DNA from: Gloeomargarita lithophora Alchichica-D10 | GTDB taxonomy: Bacteria > Cyanobacteriota > Cyanobacteriia > Gloeomargaritales > Gloeomargaritaceae | NCBI RefSeq assembly: GCF_001870225.1 | Contig: NZ_CP017675.1 | Span: 1,929,791-1,993,790, forward strand | Direction of reading: 5' to 3' | Length of the DNA: 64,000 nt | In this document: positions 1 to 8,536 of the stretch, in pieces | Layout of the letters: each line of letters opens with the position of its first letter | Position numbering within the stretch: position 1 is the first letter of the stretch | Translations under genes and position numbers: made by a program | Notes under the pieces: model-generated | What the model saw: only the letters and a program-made list of their open reading frames with translations | Told to the model about the DNA's origin: nothing | Databases searched by the model: none

Positions 1-619
1 CCGGTGCCGTGCGGGGGTCAAGGTACGCCCACAACCCATCCAACATCTGCACATCCGGTTCAAACGTCTGCTCAAAAATTGCCAACAACCGCCCCAAAAA
101 ATCACTCTGGCGGTAAATTTTGGGTAAAAAATCCAAATAACGCGCCGGGGGACGCACGGACAATTCCAAGGGCAAAACCTCCAACAGCCGCCATTCCTGC
201 TCCGGCAAACGGCCATAGATGTGCAGTACCCCACTAAAATCCAAGACCAAACTCGTCCCCGGGCGCAGCGCTTGCTGATCCTCCCAAAAATTCCCCGGCA
301 CCGCCACCACCAGCGACACCGGGCGCCGTTCCCCAGGAGCCAACACCCCCTCTGCCCCCAATAAAAAACACCAACCCCGGGGCACCTCCCCCACCAAACT
401 CACCCCCAACTCCAGGGGGGCAGACCCCCGGTATTCCAACTGCAACGCCAATTCCTGCAACGCTCCCGCTGCCACCACCAAAGTCGCCTGCCGCCGGGGT
501 TCCACCAGGGGCACCGCCGCCAATTCCCGCCCATACCCCTGGGACTGAAACGGGGTTAATGCCCCCACCATCGGTGCCAAACGTAACTGCAAAGTCGCCG
601 TGTCCGGGGTAAAAGTCAT
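1..619 (-). CDS. CIS/phage tail protein I-like, partial
   Basis: The reading frame opens at ATG 619-617 and runs off the left edge, so only about 206 N-terminal residues are visible. The first 150 residues are a beta-rich, G- and V-rich region without a motif I know. Residues from about 160 carry RYLDFLPKIYRQSDFLGRLL, then IFEQTF and YLDPRTAP. This is the typical entry of the phage tail protein I / TIGR02242-type domain found in extracellular contractile injection systems (Afp13-like position). It starts 13 bp after the baseplate gene stop, so it is the fourth gene of the minus-strand operon headed by the LuxR regulator. Inferred role: a structural part at the baseplate-fibre end of the particle. 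The C-terminal half and the downstream genes lie outside the window. Confidence 0.75.
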   Translation of the reverse strand, partial: MTFTPDTATLQLRLAPMVGALTPFQSQGYGRELAAVPLVEPRRQATLVVAAGALQELALQLEYRGSAPLELGVSLVGEVPRGWCFLLGAEGVLAPGERRPVSLVVAVPGNFWEDQQALRPGTSLVLDFSGVLHIYGRLPEQEWRLLEVLPLELSVRPPARYLDFLPKIYRQSDFLGRLLAIFEQTFEPDVQMLDGLWAYLDPRTAP

Positions 620-632
620 AATTACAAAATTA

Positions 633-2810
633 TTACATTAAGTTCACACTATGCTGGGAACGCACCTGGCTATCCTCCCAGGAGCAGATCAACCCCTGAG
701 AGCCGGGGTCAACAAAGGGCACGGGCGGCAACCGTTGCCAGCCATTGACCCGCCGTTGGATGGGGAACAACCGCACCTCCCCCAGGTATAAAATCATGGG
801 AATTTTTTGTAATACGCCCACCACATCCGCCGGATAGAGCGTCCGTCCCAGCGGCCAGCCCTGCCCCGCCATGCCCCCGGTCAAGGGATGCAAAAACTGG
901 TACAACGCCGTGCGAATCTGCCGCAAAACCGGCTCCCTGGCCTCCACATGGCGATAGGCTTCCTGCAAGGCCACCTCCACCTGCACCGCCACCCCCACGA
1001 AATCCGCACTGCGGCAGGCCACCTGCACCCCTAGGAGTTTACGTTCCTGCAAATAGGCTAAAATCTCGGTTTCGAGGGCGGGCGTGAGCGCAAAAGCCTC
1101 CGGGGGGGCACCCCGGCTCCGTTCCCCGCCGACCACCTGCGGCACCACCACCAGTTGTACCTGCCCCGGCTGATCCTGGGACACATAATGGCACCGGGCA
1201 ATCCGGCCTTGCCCCGCCTCCAGGGTCAACACCTCAAAATCTTCCGGGGTCACCGCCCGATTCCGACTGCGGAGTAACCGGGGCACCCGAATCACCGCCT
1301 GTTCCAGGGATTCCCCGTCGGTTCCCTGGCGCGCTGGGGCGTGGTTCATCACCTCGACCACGTAGGGCACCGCCGACTTGAGCACCCGGATTGCCCCCGC
1401 TTGCACATTCCCCTGCGCCCCCCCCCCAGTCCGATAGCGAGCCATCCGCAGGGTTGACCCGCGGGGCGGGATTGCCCCGTACTGAAATTCCAACGGACCG
1501 GCGGTTAATTCCCCCCCCGTGCCGCTCCGTTGCCAGGTCGCCCGCTCCTGGGTGGACTGCACCAACTGGCTGGCCTCCCGCACCAGGGGGCCAAACTGCA
1601 CCGTTCCCGTCATGCCATCGAGGGTGTAATGCAAATCCTCCGGCCCGGAACTGGCAAAATCCGGCACCTCCTGCCAACTTTGCACCAACCCGGAGGGCAA
1701 GGTGATCAAAAGCTCCTCCCCCGCTTCCCGTTGCAGTACCGGGCTTTGCCGCAGTTGGAACCGTTGCCCCGGCGTGCCATCACTCACCCCCACCACCTCC
1801 ATTTCCACCCGTTGGCATTGGGTCGCAGGCACCGTCCCCCCCAAGCTCCGCACCTGCATTCCCACCACCCGCGGGGCGGCACTATAGCCCGGTTCCCCCT
1901 GGCTGATGTGATAACTACACCGCAACCACCGCCCCCGGTAGGAGGTAAACTGAGTCACCGGCCAGGCTTGGGGCAAATGGATCAACACCTCTACCCCCTG
2001 GAGGGGATTGCCACCGCTTTGCGCCAACTCATAGAAACTAAACCCCTGGGTAGCATCATCCCCCTCCCGCCGCAGTACCCGCACCCATTCTTTGCCCGTC
2101 CACGCCTCCCATACCCGCGGGGGGGTTTGGGGATTAATCCCCGTCGGGGTGGCCGCCCGCCCCTGAAACCGCAGAGCCAGCACATTCCCCGCCAATTCCG
2201 CCTCCGGGTCAAACACCAGATAAAAACAATTCCCCTCCTGGGGTTGCTCCTGAAATAGGGGCAATTCCGGCCCCCCCCAATGCCCCTCTTGGTTTTGTTG
2301 CCAATAGTAAGCAAACCGATCCCGCAGGGTTTGGGGCGTGGGTTCTGGGATGTCCGCCGTTAAACAATGCGCCAGGCGGGGCACATCAATCACCAGCGGA
2401 CTATCGGTACTAAACACAATCGCCTCATCCATTACCGTCCGTTCCGTGGCCGCCTCAATCCCCTGGGGAATCCCATACCGTTGGGGCAATTCGCTAATCA
2501 AATAAAAGGTCAACTCCGTGCGCGCCGGATTGGGCGGTTGCAAACGCACCCCCAACAGTTCCAAAAACGCCACATAATGGCGCCGGGGCACCTGGTTAAA
2601 CCGCACCAACATCTGCTCCGTCAACCAGGCAAACAATTCAATCAAGGTCACCCCTGGGTCGCTGGGGTTGTAGTTCGTCCACTCCGGGCAATAGCGGGGA
2701 ATGCGGAGTAAACATTCCTCTACCAAGTCCGCAAACGTCCGGTCGTCCAGGTTCGCCTTGGGCAAATTCGGCAAAAAATCAAACTGCACCCCCGGTTCAG
2801 CCGCCATCAT
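633..2810 (-). CDS. Baseplate assembly protein J-like (CIS)
   Basis: 725 residues, resembling the large putative baseplate assembly proteins of contractile injection systems (gpJ/Afp11-12 group). The N-terminus has the typical NLDDRTFADLVEE and NPSDPGVTLIELFAWLTEQM blocks (about residues 20-70). The C-terminal third carries the RVPRLLRSRNRAVTPEDFE block and the final IPMILYLGEVRLF region usual for this family. The start overlaps the gp25-like stop (ATGATG, with the TGA of the upstream gene inside it), which indicates translational coupling. In this family the protein forms the wedge of the baseplate that triggers sheath contraction. Known cyanobacterial CIS can be anchored to thylakoid membranes; whether this one is cannot be told from these genes. 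Confidence 0.88.
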   Translation of the reverse strand: MMAAEPGVQFDFLPNLPKANLDDRTFADLVEECLLRIPRYCPEWTNYNPSDPGVTLIELFAWLTEQMLVRFNQVPRRHYVAFLELLGVRLQPPNPARTELTFYLISELPQRYGIPQGIEAATERTVMDEAIVFSTDSPLVIDVPRLAHCLTADIPEPTPQTLRDRFAYYWQQNQEGHWGGPELPLFQEQPQEGNCFYLVFDPEAELAGNVLALRFQGRAATPTGINPQTPPRVWEAWTGKEWVRVLRREGDDATQGFSFYELAQSGGNPLQGVEVLIHLPQAWPVTQFTSYRGRWLRCSYHISQGEPGYSAAPRVVGMQVRSLGGTVPATQCQRVEMEVVGVSDGTPGQRFQLRQSPVLQREAGEELLITLPSGLVQSWQEVPDFASSGPEDLHYTLDGMTGTVQFGPLVREASQLVQSTQERATWQRSGTGGELTAGPLEFQYGAIPPRGSTLRMARYRTGGGAQGNVQAGAIRVLKSAVPYVVEVMNHAPARQGTDGESLEQAVIRVPRLLRSRNRAVTPEDFEVLTLEAGQGRIARCHYVSQDQPGQVQLVVVPQVVGGERSRGAPPEAFALTPALETEILAYLQERKLLGVQVACRSADFVGVAVQVEVALQEAYRHVEAREPVLRQIRTALYQFLHPLTGGMAGQGWPLGRTLYPADVVGVLQKIPMILYLGEVRLFPIQRRVNGWQRLPPVPFVDPGSQGLICSWEDSQVRSQHSVNLM

Positions 2811-3202
2811 TGCCCCCCATTCAGGTAAAAGGGATACACCACACTCCCCGGCTCGTAGGTCGCCTTCAAACGATAATTGATCGTAATCACCACCCGTCCC
2901 AAGGTCGCCTCCGGTAGCGTCACCACCTGATCCAGGATAATCCGCGGTTCCCAGGCTTGCAGGGCTTCTTCCACATACAGGCGGGTCAGCAACAACGTCT
3001 GGCTATTCAACGGCGCAAACACCAACTCCCCCAACCGACAGCCAAAGGTACTGCGATACACCCGTTCCCCCAACTCCGTGGTCAGGATAATCCAAATCGC
3101 CTCCCGCACATTCACCGCCGCTGCGCTCAGTTGAATCCCCCCCTGGGGGCTAATCCCCGGCGGAAACGCCCATCCCCGTCCCAAATGCCCTGGGTCGTTC
3201 AT
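2807..3202 (-). CDS. gp25/GPW-like baseplate wedge protein (CIS)
   Basis: 131 residues from ATG 3202, preferred over the upstream ATG at 3211 because ATGA 3202-3199 overlaps the LuxR stop exactly. The sequence has the GPW/gp25 signature: VNVREAIWIILTTELGERVY, then RSTFGCRLGELVFAPLNSQT, a helix, and a final beta pair (VVITINYRLKAT). Family members are around 130 residues, so it is full length. gp25 is the core wedge protein of contractile tails and, in extracellular CIS, sits next to the J proteins, as here. Its stop overlaps the start of the following baseplate gene. No catalytic role is expected. Confidence 0.88.
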   Translation of the reverse strand: MNDPGHLGRGWAFPPGISPQGGIQLSAAAVNVREAIWIILTTELGERVYRSTFGCRLGELVFAPLNSQTLLLTRLYVEEALQAWEPRIILDQVVTLPEATLGRVVITINYRLKATYEPGSVVYPFYLNGGQ

Positions 3203-3813
3203 CCCCCCCACCGCATCGCCTGGACAATCGCCTGGGTACGGTTCTGAACCTGCAATTTACTAAAAATCGAAGTCAAATGCGCCTTCACCGTCGCTACTGT
3301 AATCCCCAAGCGTTGGGCAATCTGGTCATTGGCTTCCCCCTGGGTCAACCAGAGCAGCACCTCCTGTTCCCGCCGACTCAGCCGCTCCCCCCGCGCCGAC
3401 CACCCCGGCAACCAGCGTTGCAACAATTCCCGACTCAGATACACCTGCCCCGCCAAAACCATCTGCAAAGCCAAACCCAACTGTTGCCGTACCCCAGAGC
3501 GGATAATACATCCCGCCACCCCCTGCCCCAATACCGCCCCCAGGTCAACCGACGCTTCCACCACCGCCACCACCGGCACCCCCACCAAATCCGGCAATTG
3601 CCCCCACAACAAATCCAGTTCCCCTAGCACCACATCCTGGGGGGTCACCTGCGCCACCCAATTCACCGCCCGCACCCAGCGCCAGGGCATCGGCTCCACC
3701 TGCTCCCGTACCCAACCCGCCAAAACCCCATCCTCAGTCACTAAAACGAGGGAACATCCCCGCCCAGACTGCTCTGCCCCTTGGGGAACCGGCCACCGCT
3801 CAACCAACATCAC
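3199..3813 (-). CDS. LuxR-type regulator heading the CIS genes
   Basis: 204 residues, GTG 3813 or ATG 3810. The C-terminus (about 140-200) is a LuxR/GerE DNA-binding domain: LSRREQEVLLWLTQG, then AQRLGITVATVKAHL and a last helix with KLQVQNRTQAIVQA. The N-terminus has the length and pattern of a receiver domain (VLVTEDGVLAG, DVVLGELDLL, VPVVAVVEA), but the acidic pocket is poor, and at the usual phospho-aspartate position the sequence reads GEL, giving Glu65. The gene overlaps gp25 by the ATGA at 3202-3199, so regulator and baseplate genes are one transcription unit in this order. Inferred role: transcriptional control of the CIS operon without, or with altered, phosphorylation. It could instead act elsewhere. 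Confidence 0.85.
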   Translation of the reverse strand: MMLVERWPVPQGAEQSGRGCSLVLVTEDGVLAGWVREQVEPMPWRWVRAVNWVAQVTPQDVVLGELDLLWGQLPDLVGVPVVAVVEASVDLGAVLGQGVAGCIIRSGVRQQLGLALQMVLAGQVYLSRELLQRWLPGWSARGERLSRREQEVLLWLTQGEANDQIAQRLGITVATVKAHLTSIFSKLQVQNRTQAIVQAMRWGG

Positions 3814-3945
3814 CTGTCCCGCCCCCGATCATAACCCCTTCAATCTAAGTCAATTCCCAGCAATTTAATTCTGTAAATAATCTAAAACCAAGCTGTTTCT
3901 CCCAAAAATCATCAGTTTTTGCTGTGCATTAACCCGTCCTTAACC

Positions 3946-4470
3946 TTAGCGGGTAGCGATCACATTCAGGCTGATCAACGTATCTAAAATTCTAATCCGA
4001 CTGCAATCCGGAAATAAATTAAACTCACTCACCTGTTCATAGTCACGAAACCCGGCCTGTTCCACATACATCCCCAAAATTTCAAAATCCAAACCCGCCT
4101 TATGCACATCATATTCATCGGTTTGTCCCCCAAACATAATCCGCATCAAATGCATCCGTTCGTCGGGGAGCAAATTGGGATTGCCGTACAGCCAACACAG
4201 GATGCGTAAATCCGGCACACTAATCAACAATCTGCCCCCCGGTTTTAGCACCCGGCGCCACTCCACCAACACCCGTAGCAGTTCATTATTCAACGTGTGG
4301 TGAAAATGCTCTAAAACATGGCTGGTATAAATCACATCCACCGATTCATCTCCAAAGCCACTTAAATCCGAGGCATCCATCACATAATCCACCTCCGGGC
4401 GGGGTTCCACATCCACAATTTTCCAGTCCGGGTGGGGGCGGGTGCCACCAATATGGAGCCGTAATACCAT
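3946..4470 (-). CDS. Class I SAM-dependent methyltransferase
   Basis: 174 residues. The fold is of the Methyltransf_11 type: LHIGGTRPHPDWKIVDVEPR (motif I region with a degenerate glycine loop), VDYVMDASDLSGF (motif II acidic), SVDVIYTSHVLEHF (motif III), and WRRVLKPGGRLLISVPD (the post-motif LKPGG strand). Proteins of this short type often occur in glycan or sugar loci and modify small molecules or polysaccharides; the substrate is unknown. It begins 22 bp after the pstS stop on the same strand and may share that transcript. About 130 bp of non-coding DNA separates its stop from the CIS regulator. Confidence 0.8.
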   Translation of the reverse strand: MVLRLHIGGTRPHPDWKIVDVEPRPEVDYVMDASDLSGFGDESVDVIYTSHVLEHFHHTLNNELLRVLVEWRRVLKPGGRLLISVPDLRILCWLYGNPNLLPDERMHLMRIMFGGQTDEYDVHKAGLDFEILGMYVEQAGFRDYEQVSEFNLFPDCSRIRILDTLISLNVIATR

Positions 4471-4492
4471 CGGTTTACCTCTTTTGCCAACG

Positions 4493-5560
4493 TTAAGGGG
4501 ATGCCACCAGGGTATGCTGTTGCATCAAAGTTTGCGCCTGCGCCACCACCGGCCCTGGCAGGGGAACATAGCCCAATTCCAAACCAAATTTTTGCCCTTC
4601 CACCAACGCCCATTTGATGAACTTTCGCAGGGTTTCCCCCTTGTTTTTATCCTCGTATTTTTGGTAAATCAAAAACCAGGAATAGCTAACAATTGGATAG
4701 GCTTCCGGGCTGGCGGGATCGGGGATAAAACCCCGCAATTTAGCATCTAACTTCACATCTGCCACCGCTTTTTCCACCGAATTTTTGGTGGGCAAAAGAA
4801 ACTTACCGCTTTGATTTTCCAAGGCCGCCGTTGCTAACTTCAACTGCTGGGCGTAGGCGGTTTCCACATAGCCAATTACTCCTTCTCCCTGCTGAATTTG
4901 GGCACTAATGCCCGCATTATCTTTAATCCCGGTGCCCACCGGCCAATTCACCGTTAAGCCCGTCCCCACCTGGTTTTGCCATAGGGGATCAATGGCACTT
5001 AAATGACTGGTAAAAATTGCCGTAGTGCCACTACCATCGGAGCGGTACACCACCGTAATCGGCAAATTTGGTAGGGTTAATTCAGGGTTCAATACTGCTA
5101 ACTCCGGGTCATTCCAGCGGGTAATTTGCCCCAGGAAAATTGCCGGTAGGAGTTGGCGAGACAGTTTCAAACCCGTGGGTATCCCCGGAATGTTATAAAC
5201 CACCGCCACGCTCCCCGCTGTCATGGGCACAAACAAAGCTCCCTGCTTTAACTTGGCTGCCTCCGCATCGGTCATCGCCACATCACTGCCCGCAAAATCT
5301 AACGTACCGGTGAGAAACTGCTGAATCCCGGCGGCACTGCCAATGGGTTGATAGGAAATCTGGACTTCGGGATAGAGTTTTTGATACTCTGCAAACCATT
5401 TCAGATATAAAAACGAGGGAAACGTAGCTCCTGCCCCATTCAAAAATACAGGTTCCCCCGGCGCAGGGGTAGTTTCCGGCGGGGGAACGGGCTTGGATTG
5501 GCAAGCAACGGCTCCTAGCCCAACTAATGTACTGAGATAAAGGTAACGACGACGGCGCAT
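4493..5560 (-). CDS. pstS: Phosphate ABC transporter substrate-binding protein PstS
   Basis: 355 residues. The N-terminus is a lipoprotein signal (RRRRY, a hydrophobic stretch, then GLGAVAC with Cys20 as the lipidation site). The mature protein has the PstS hallmarks: LNGAGATFPSFLYLKW, YQPIGSAAGIQQF, FAGSDVAMTDAEA, and YRSDGSGTTAIFT, which supply the phosphate-binding loops (Ser and Thr of GATFP, the SGTT loop, Asp of GSDVAM). It binds periplasmic phosphate for the PstCAB importer. No pstC, A or B gene follows; the next gene is a methyltransferase. I looked for a tandem CTTAACCT Pho box upstream (5561-5750) and did not see a convincing one. Confidence 0.92.
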   Translation of the reverse strand: MRRRRYLYLSTLVGLGAVACQSKPVPPPETTPAPGEPVFLNGAGATFPSFLYLKWFAEYQKLYPEVQISYQPIGSAAGIQQFLTGTLDFAGSDVAMTDAEAAKLKQGALFVPMTAGSVAVVYNIPGIPTGLKLSRQLLPAIFLGQITRWNDPELAVLNPELTLPNLPITVVYRSDGSGTTAIFTSHLSAIDPLWQNQVGTGLTVNWPVGTGIKDNAGISAQIQQGEGVIGYVETAYAQQLKLATAALENQSGKFLLPTKNSVEKAVADVKLDAKLRGFIPDPASPEAYPIVSYSWFLIYQKYEDKNKGETLRKFIKWALVEGQKFGLELGYVPLPGPVVAQAQTLMQQHTLVASP

Positions 5561-5874
5561 AAATTAGGGCACAGGGTTCGCTTTTGATGATACCCCATCA
5601 CTGCCGGAAAACCGCAAAACTTCTGGCAGAATAATCCTCAGCCCTTTGCGAGGGTTCACTTTCTAGGGGCATTTTTGTATGCGCTAAAATCTGAAGCAAC
5701 TACCTCAGTTCGGCAAGTTTCTTGACTGACCCCCTCGAAATTTATTGGCAAGAGGCGTTGCTGATTTAAGGTATGAAGTTTACTTGCGTCATTAATTCAA
5801 CTTTTGGTGTGGGCAGAGCTTTCCCTATGCTGTTTTTTAGTAGCATACCCAGATTCAGCAATGTCCTTTTATTT
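5561..5874. other. Intergenic region with a small inverted-repeat element
   Basis: This 314-bp stretch separates pstS from the glycosyltransferase gene. I find no ORF with coding character and no tRNA. The right half is filled by an inverted-repeat element, annotated separately. The left half (5561-5753) should contain the pstS promoter, but no clear -35/-10 pair stands out. Confidence 0.6.
5754..5866. repeat. 113-bp inverted-repeat element, MITE-like
   Basis: The left end reads GGCGTTGCTGATTTAAGGTA and the right end, reverse complemented, reads GGACATTGCTGAATCTGGGT. The two ends match at most positions across about 23 bp. The interior shows no coding potential. The ends resemble transposase-bound termini of insertion sequences that begin GGCATTGCTGA in cyanobacteria, so this is probably a non-autonomous derivative. 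No target duplication is obvious (left flank GGCAAGA, right flank TTTTATT). It lacks the GGTCGCAGGG core found in the other short elements here. It lies 8 bp downstream of the glycosyltransferase stop. Confidence 0.6.
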
Positions 5875-6783
5875 TTAGCGACTCGATGAACCAAATACCA
5901 AATTTTTGATCAATTTTTTCATTGGTCCAATGCTCCTTTGTATTTTGTTGCGGGCATCAAAAAATTTCTGTTGCAGTTTATATTTCATCGTGCGCTCATA
6001 ATAGGGTGTTCCCCCCCACCCAGCCCATTTTCTATAATTTTGTTCCCATTGGGGAAAATCCCAGCCATTCCAAAACTTCGGTTGAGCATAAGCGTGAATG
6101 ATTTTAGCATCTTTGGTGTGATCCGTCTGGCTGGGATGACAATCATAGACCAAGGGATGCAAAGACCTTTCCACATCAATATTGAACTCCTGCCAAAGTA
6201 GATTAAACACTCCCGTTTCAGGCAACCATAAAGCCTCTGCATATTCTTCTAAAGCAAAATAGCACCACTCCCACATTTTCTGATGGTCTGGCAGATGATC
6301 CCAGACAATATGAAAAGCTCCATGAAAACTTTCTTTATCCATATCATAATCATCAATTTCTCGATAGAGCATATCTCTAACCTTATTTTTAGCCCAAACC
6401 ACCCGCCATCCTGATGGGCAATCTTTGAACATTTCTGATAAATCCCCTTGAATGAGAATGTCATAGTCTGAAAAGATAACTCGCTCATATTCTTGCAGTA
6501 ATTTTAATGCCTCAAATTTAGAAAATACCATTGATGTAAAATAATTCTGTGCAGAATCACTCAATTTTGAAATTTTAATTGGAAAATTATATTCATAGAA
6601 TTTGGTGGGTAAAATGCGATTGAGAAGCTTTTTATCTTTGTCATTGATACCATTGTGAAAAATAACAATCTCATCAACAAAATCTGGGCAGTATTTTTTA
6701 ATATCCATCATCACCGATGCCGTGGCAAAGGTGAAATTAGCAGTAAAACCAAATGCCCAGCAGTTCTTTTTAGTTTTTTTCAT
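5875..6783 (-). CDS. Glycosyltransferase, GT8-like
   Basis: 302 residues. An N-terminal Rossmann-like half contains the motif VIFSDYDILIQGDLSEMF (about 100-117). This is the DxD metal and nucleotide-sugar site with the ..GDL.. follow-up typical of GT8 transferases. Later HPLVYDCHP and AKIIHAYAQPKFW include the His-rich end seen in GT8 enzymes. The C-terminus is basic (KKLIKNLVF). The start ATG overlaps the stop of the upstream capsule-type gene (ATGA), so the two are coupled. Donor and acceptor are unknown. The DNA is clearly more A+T-rich than the surrounding genes, which suggests transfer of this pair. Confidence 0.75.
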   Translation of the reverse strand: MKKTKKNCWAFGFTANFTFATASVMMDIKKYCPDFVDEIVIFHNGINDKDKKLLNRILPTKFYEYNFPIKISKLSDSAQNYFTSMVFSKFEALKLLQEYERVIFSDYDILIQGDLSEMFKDCPSGWRVVWAKNKVRDMLYREIDDYDMDKESFHGAFHIVWDHLPDHQKMWEWCYFALEEYAEALWLPETGVFNLLWQEFNIDVERSLHPLVYDCHPSQTDHTKDAKIIHAYAQPKFWNGWDFPQWEQNYRKWAGWGGTPYYERTMKYKLQQKFFDARNKIQRSIGPMKKLIKNLVFGSSSR

Positions 6784-8495
6784 GATTTGGGTGCTGATTT
6801 TAGAATAGATGCGCTAGAGTTGGTCGCATCAACGCTTCCCGAACTGAATTGAGCTAAATACTGCCCGATGGAATCCGTTAAATTGTTCATAGTCTGTGCA
6901 ACTGGCATAGGGACGATCCCTTCGTAATAAAAGTTAAGATTTAACAAAAAACAAGTTTCATCAAGGGCTTTTAGAAATAACTTCAATTGATGTGGATCGG
7001 GCTTAAAGTTTTCATAAATAATTTTGTGGATGGCTTTTTGGCAGTCTTCAAGGGTAGAAATCTGCAAGACCCCAGGGGCATATTGATAAACATAATGGCC
7101 AAACATAAGTACTGGCTTACCTTTGAAAAGAGCTTCCCAGCCCACGGTACCAGTGGCTGTAGCCACCGCAAGGGCATGATCTGTGAGGGTAAAAGTGTCA
7201 TAATTCCTAGGGATTAAACGCACATTGGGTATGTTAATTATTTCCTGATAAAACTTAATTGACCGACAGCGAATATCTTGACTGGGATGATCCTTCACAT
7301 AAATCAAAACATCATTGGGAACACAGTAAGCCAAAAGCTGGACTATGAGCAGTTGATTCGCAAAAGCCCCAGCTAAAGGCATGGTTGTCGCTTCGGGTTG
7401 AAAGTGTAGTGCCACATAGATATATTTAGAACTTAAATCAGGTTCCACAGCTTTTTTGTTATAAAACCCGAACAACTCAAGTCGCTCCAAGTTGAGCAAA
7501 ATCTCTCTGCGTTGACTTTCTAACTTTTCTTGCTCTTTCCGTAAGCCTAAAATCCAACGGTTTTTCAGCCGCCGAATCAACCAAACATCTAATGTCAATA
7601 ATCTTAGCCAAAAGTCTGGTTCTTTGAGCTTCGCTGAAACGGTTTCCCAAAAGCTTCCCTTGTGATCAGATGGTTGAGGTTTACGGGGTAACAGCAAATT
7701 GATTAATAATTGCTTGAAAGATAATACTCTATTGATTTGATTTACCTGTGATTCAAGATTTTTGATGAAATTCAAATCATTTGTGTATTCAAAAATATCA
7801 TACATTTTTTTTAGATTGGTCTGGATATAGTCTTTATAAGCCGAACTTTCCATATAAGTCGGTGTGGGTTTCGGGTTCCCTATCTGTCGATCATAGTGCG
7901 CTTGGGTAAGCTTGGAGAATTCAATCTCAAGTTCAGAACTGTCTTGCACTAACTGTTGATATTTAATGTAGATATTGACAGCAGACTCTTCCCAATCCTC
8001 AATCCAGCTAAACATACCGCAAATATGGGTAGGCATCAGACACAAAAATCGAATGGCCTTGAATTTACATAGTTCATAGATAACATGATCATAAACGAGA
8101 TGAGGTACGGCAAAATTGATCACCAAATTGATTTTATATTCATCCAAAAACCAATTCCAATACCGCAAGTGTTTCAGATATGGAAGGCGAGATTGCTGGA
8201 AACCTCGCACCGGATCGAAGGCGAATTCATCATCCATTACTCTAAAAAGTAAAGATTCACAAGCAGACATTTTTTCAATTAAATTTTCATCTAAAGGAGG
8301 AATTTCATGCCAGTTGATATAGTGGTCATACCCACCAAAAATAATTTTATTGAAATCCAAATAATTTATTTTATCATTGGGAATTTGCTGATCGCCAACA
8401 CAAAGACAGTAATCTAAGTCAATCTTTCGACTGAGATTATCCAATATCCATTGGTCACGGTAGGGTTCTGCGGATATGACGATGGCTCGAAACAC
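6780..8495 (-). CDS. Capsule/surface polysaccharide biosynthesis-like protein
   Basis: 571 residues from GTG 8495, chosen because TGGAGG lies 9 bp upstream and because the longer open frame to 9101 is only the antisense-phase shadow of hupE. The C-terminal part (about 350-500) has the pattern of the capsule synthesis / KpsC-like retaining transferase family: YIYVALHFQPEATT, VLIYVKDHPSQD, NVRLIPRNYDTFTL, ATATGTVGWEALFKGKPVLM. The G-T-x-G-x-E block followed by GKPVL is the usual nucleotide-sugar site. The N-terminal 300 residues are charged and helical without a motif I recognise. It is coupled to the GT8 gene. Likely role: assembly of an extracellular or cell-wall glycan in the cytoplasm. Confidence 0.7.
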   Translation of the reverse strand: MFRAIVISAEPYRDQWILDNLSRKIDLDYCLCVGDQQIPNDKINYLDFNKIIFGGYDHYINWHEIPPLDENLIEKMSACESLLFRVMDDEFAFDPVRGFQQSRLPYLKHLRYWNWFLDEYKINLVINFAVPHLVYDHVIYELCKFKAIRFLCLMPTHICGMFSWIEDWEESAVNIYIKYQQLVQDSSELEIEFSKLTQAHYDRQIGNPKPTPTYMESSAYKDYIQTNLKKMYDIFEYTNDLNFIKNLESQVNQINRVLSFKQLLINLLLPRKPQPSDHKGSFWETVSAKLKEPDFWLRLLTLDVWLIRRLKNRWILGLRKEQEKLESQRREILLNLERLELFGFYNKKAVEPDLSSKYIYVALHFQPEATTMPLAGAFANQLLIVQLLAYCVPNDVLIYVKDHPSQDIRCRSIKFYQEIINIPNVRLIPRNYDTFTLTDHALAVATATGTVGWEALFKGKPVLMFGHYVYQYAPGVLQISTLEDCQKAIHKIIYENFKPDPHQLKLFLKALDETCFLLNLNFYYEGIVPMPVAQTMNNLTDSIGQYLAQFSSGSVDATNSSASILKSAPKS

Positions 8496-8536
8496 GCTTA
8501 TTAGCCTCCAAAACGAATAAACCACCCACTTTTGAC

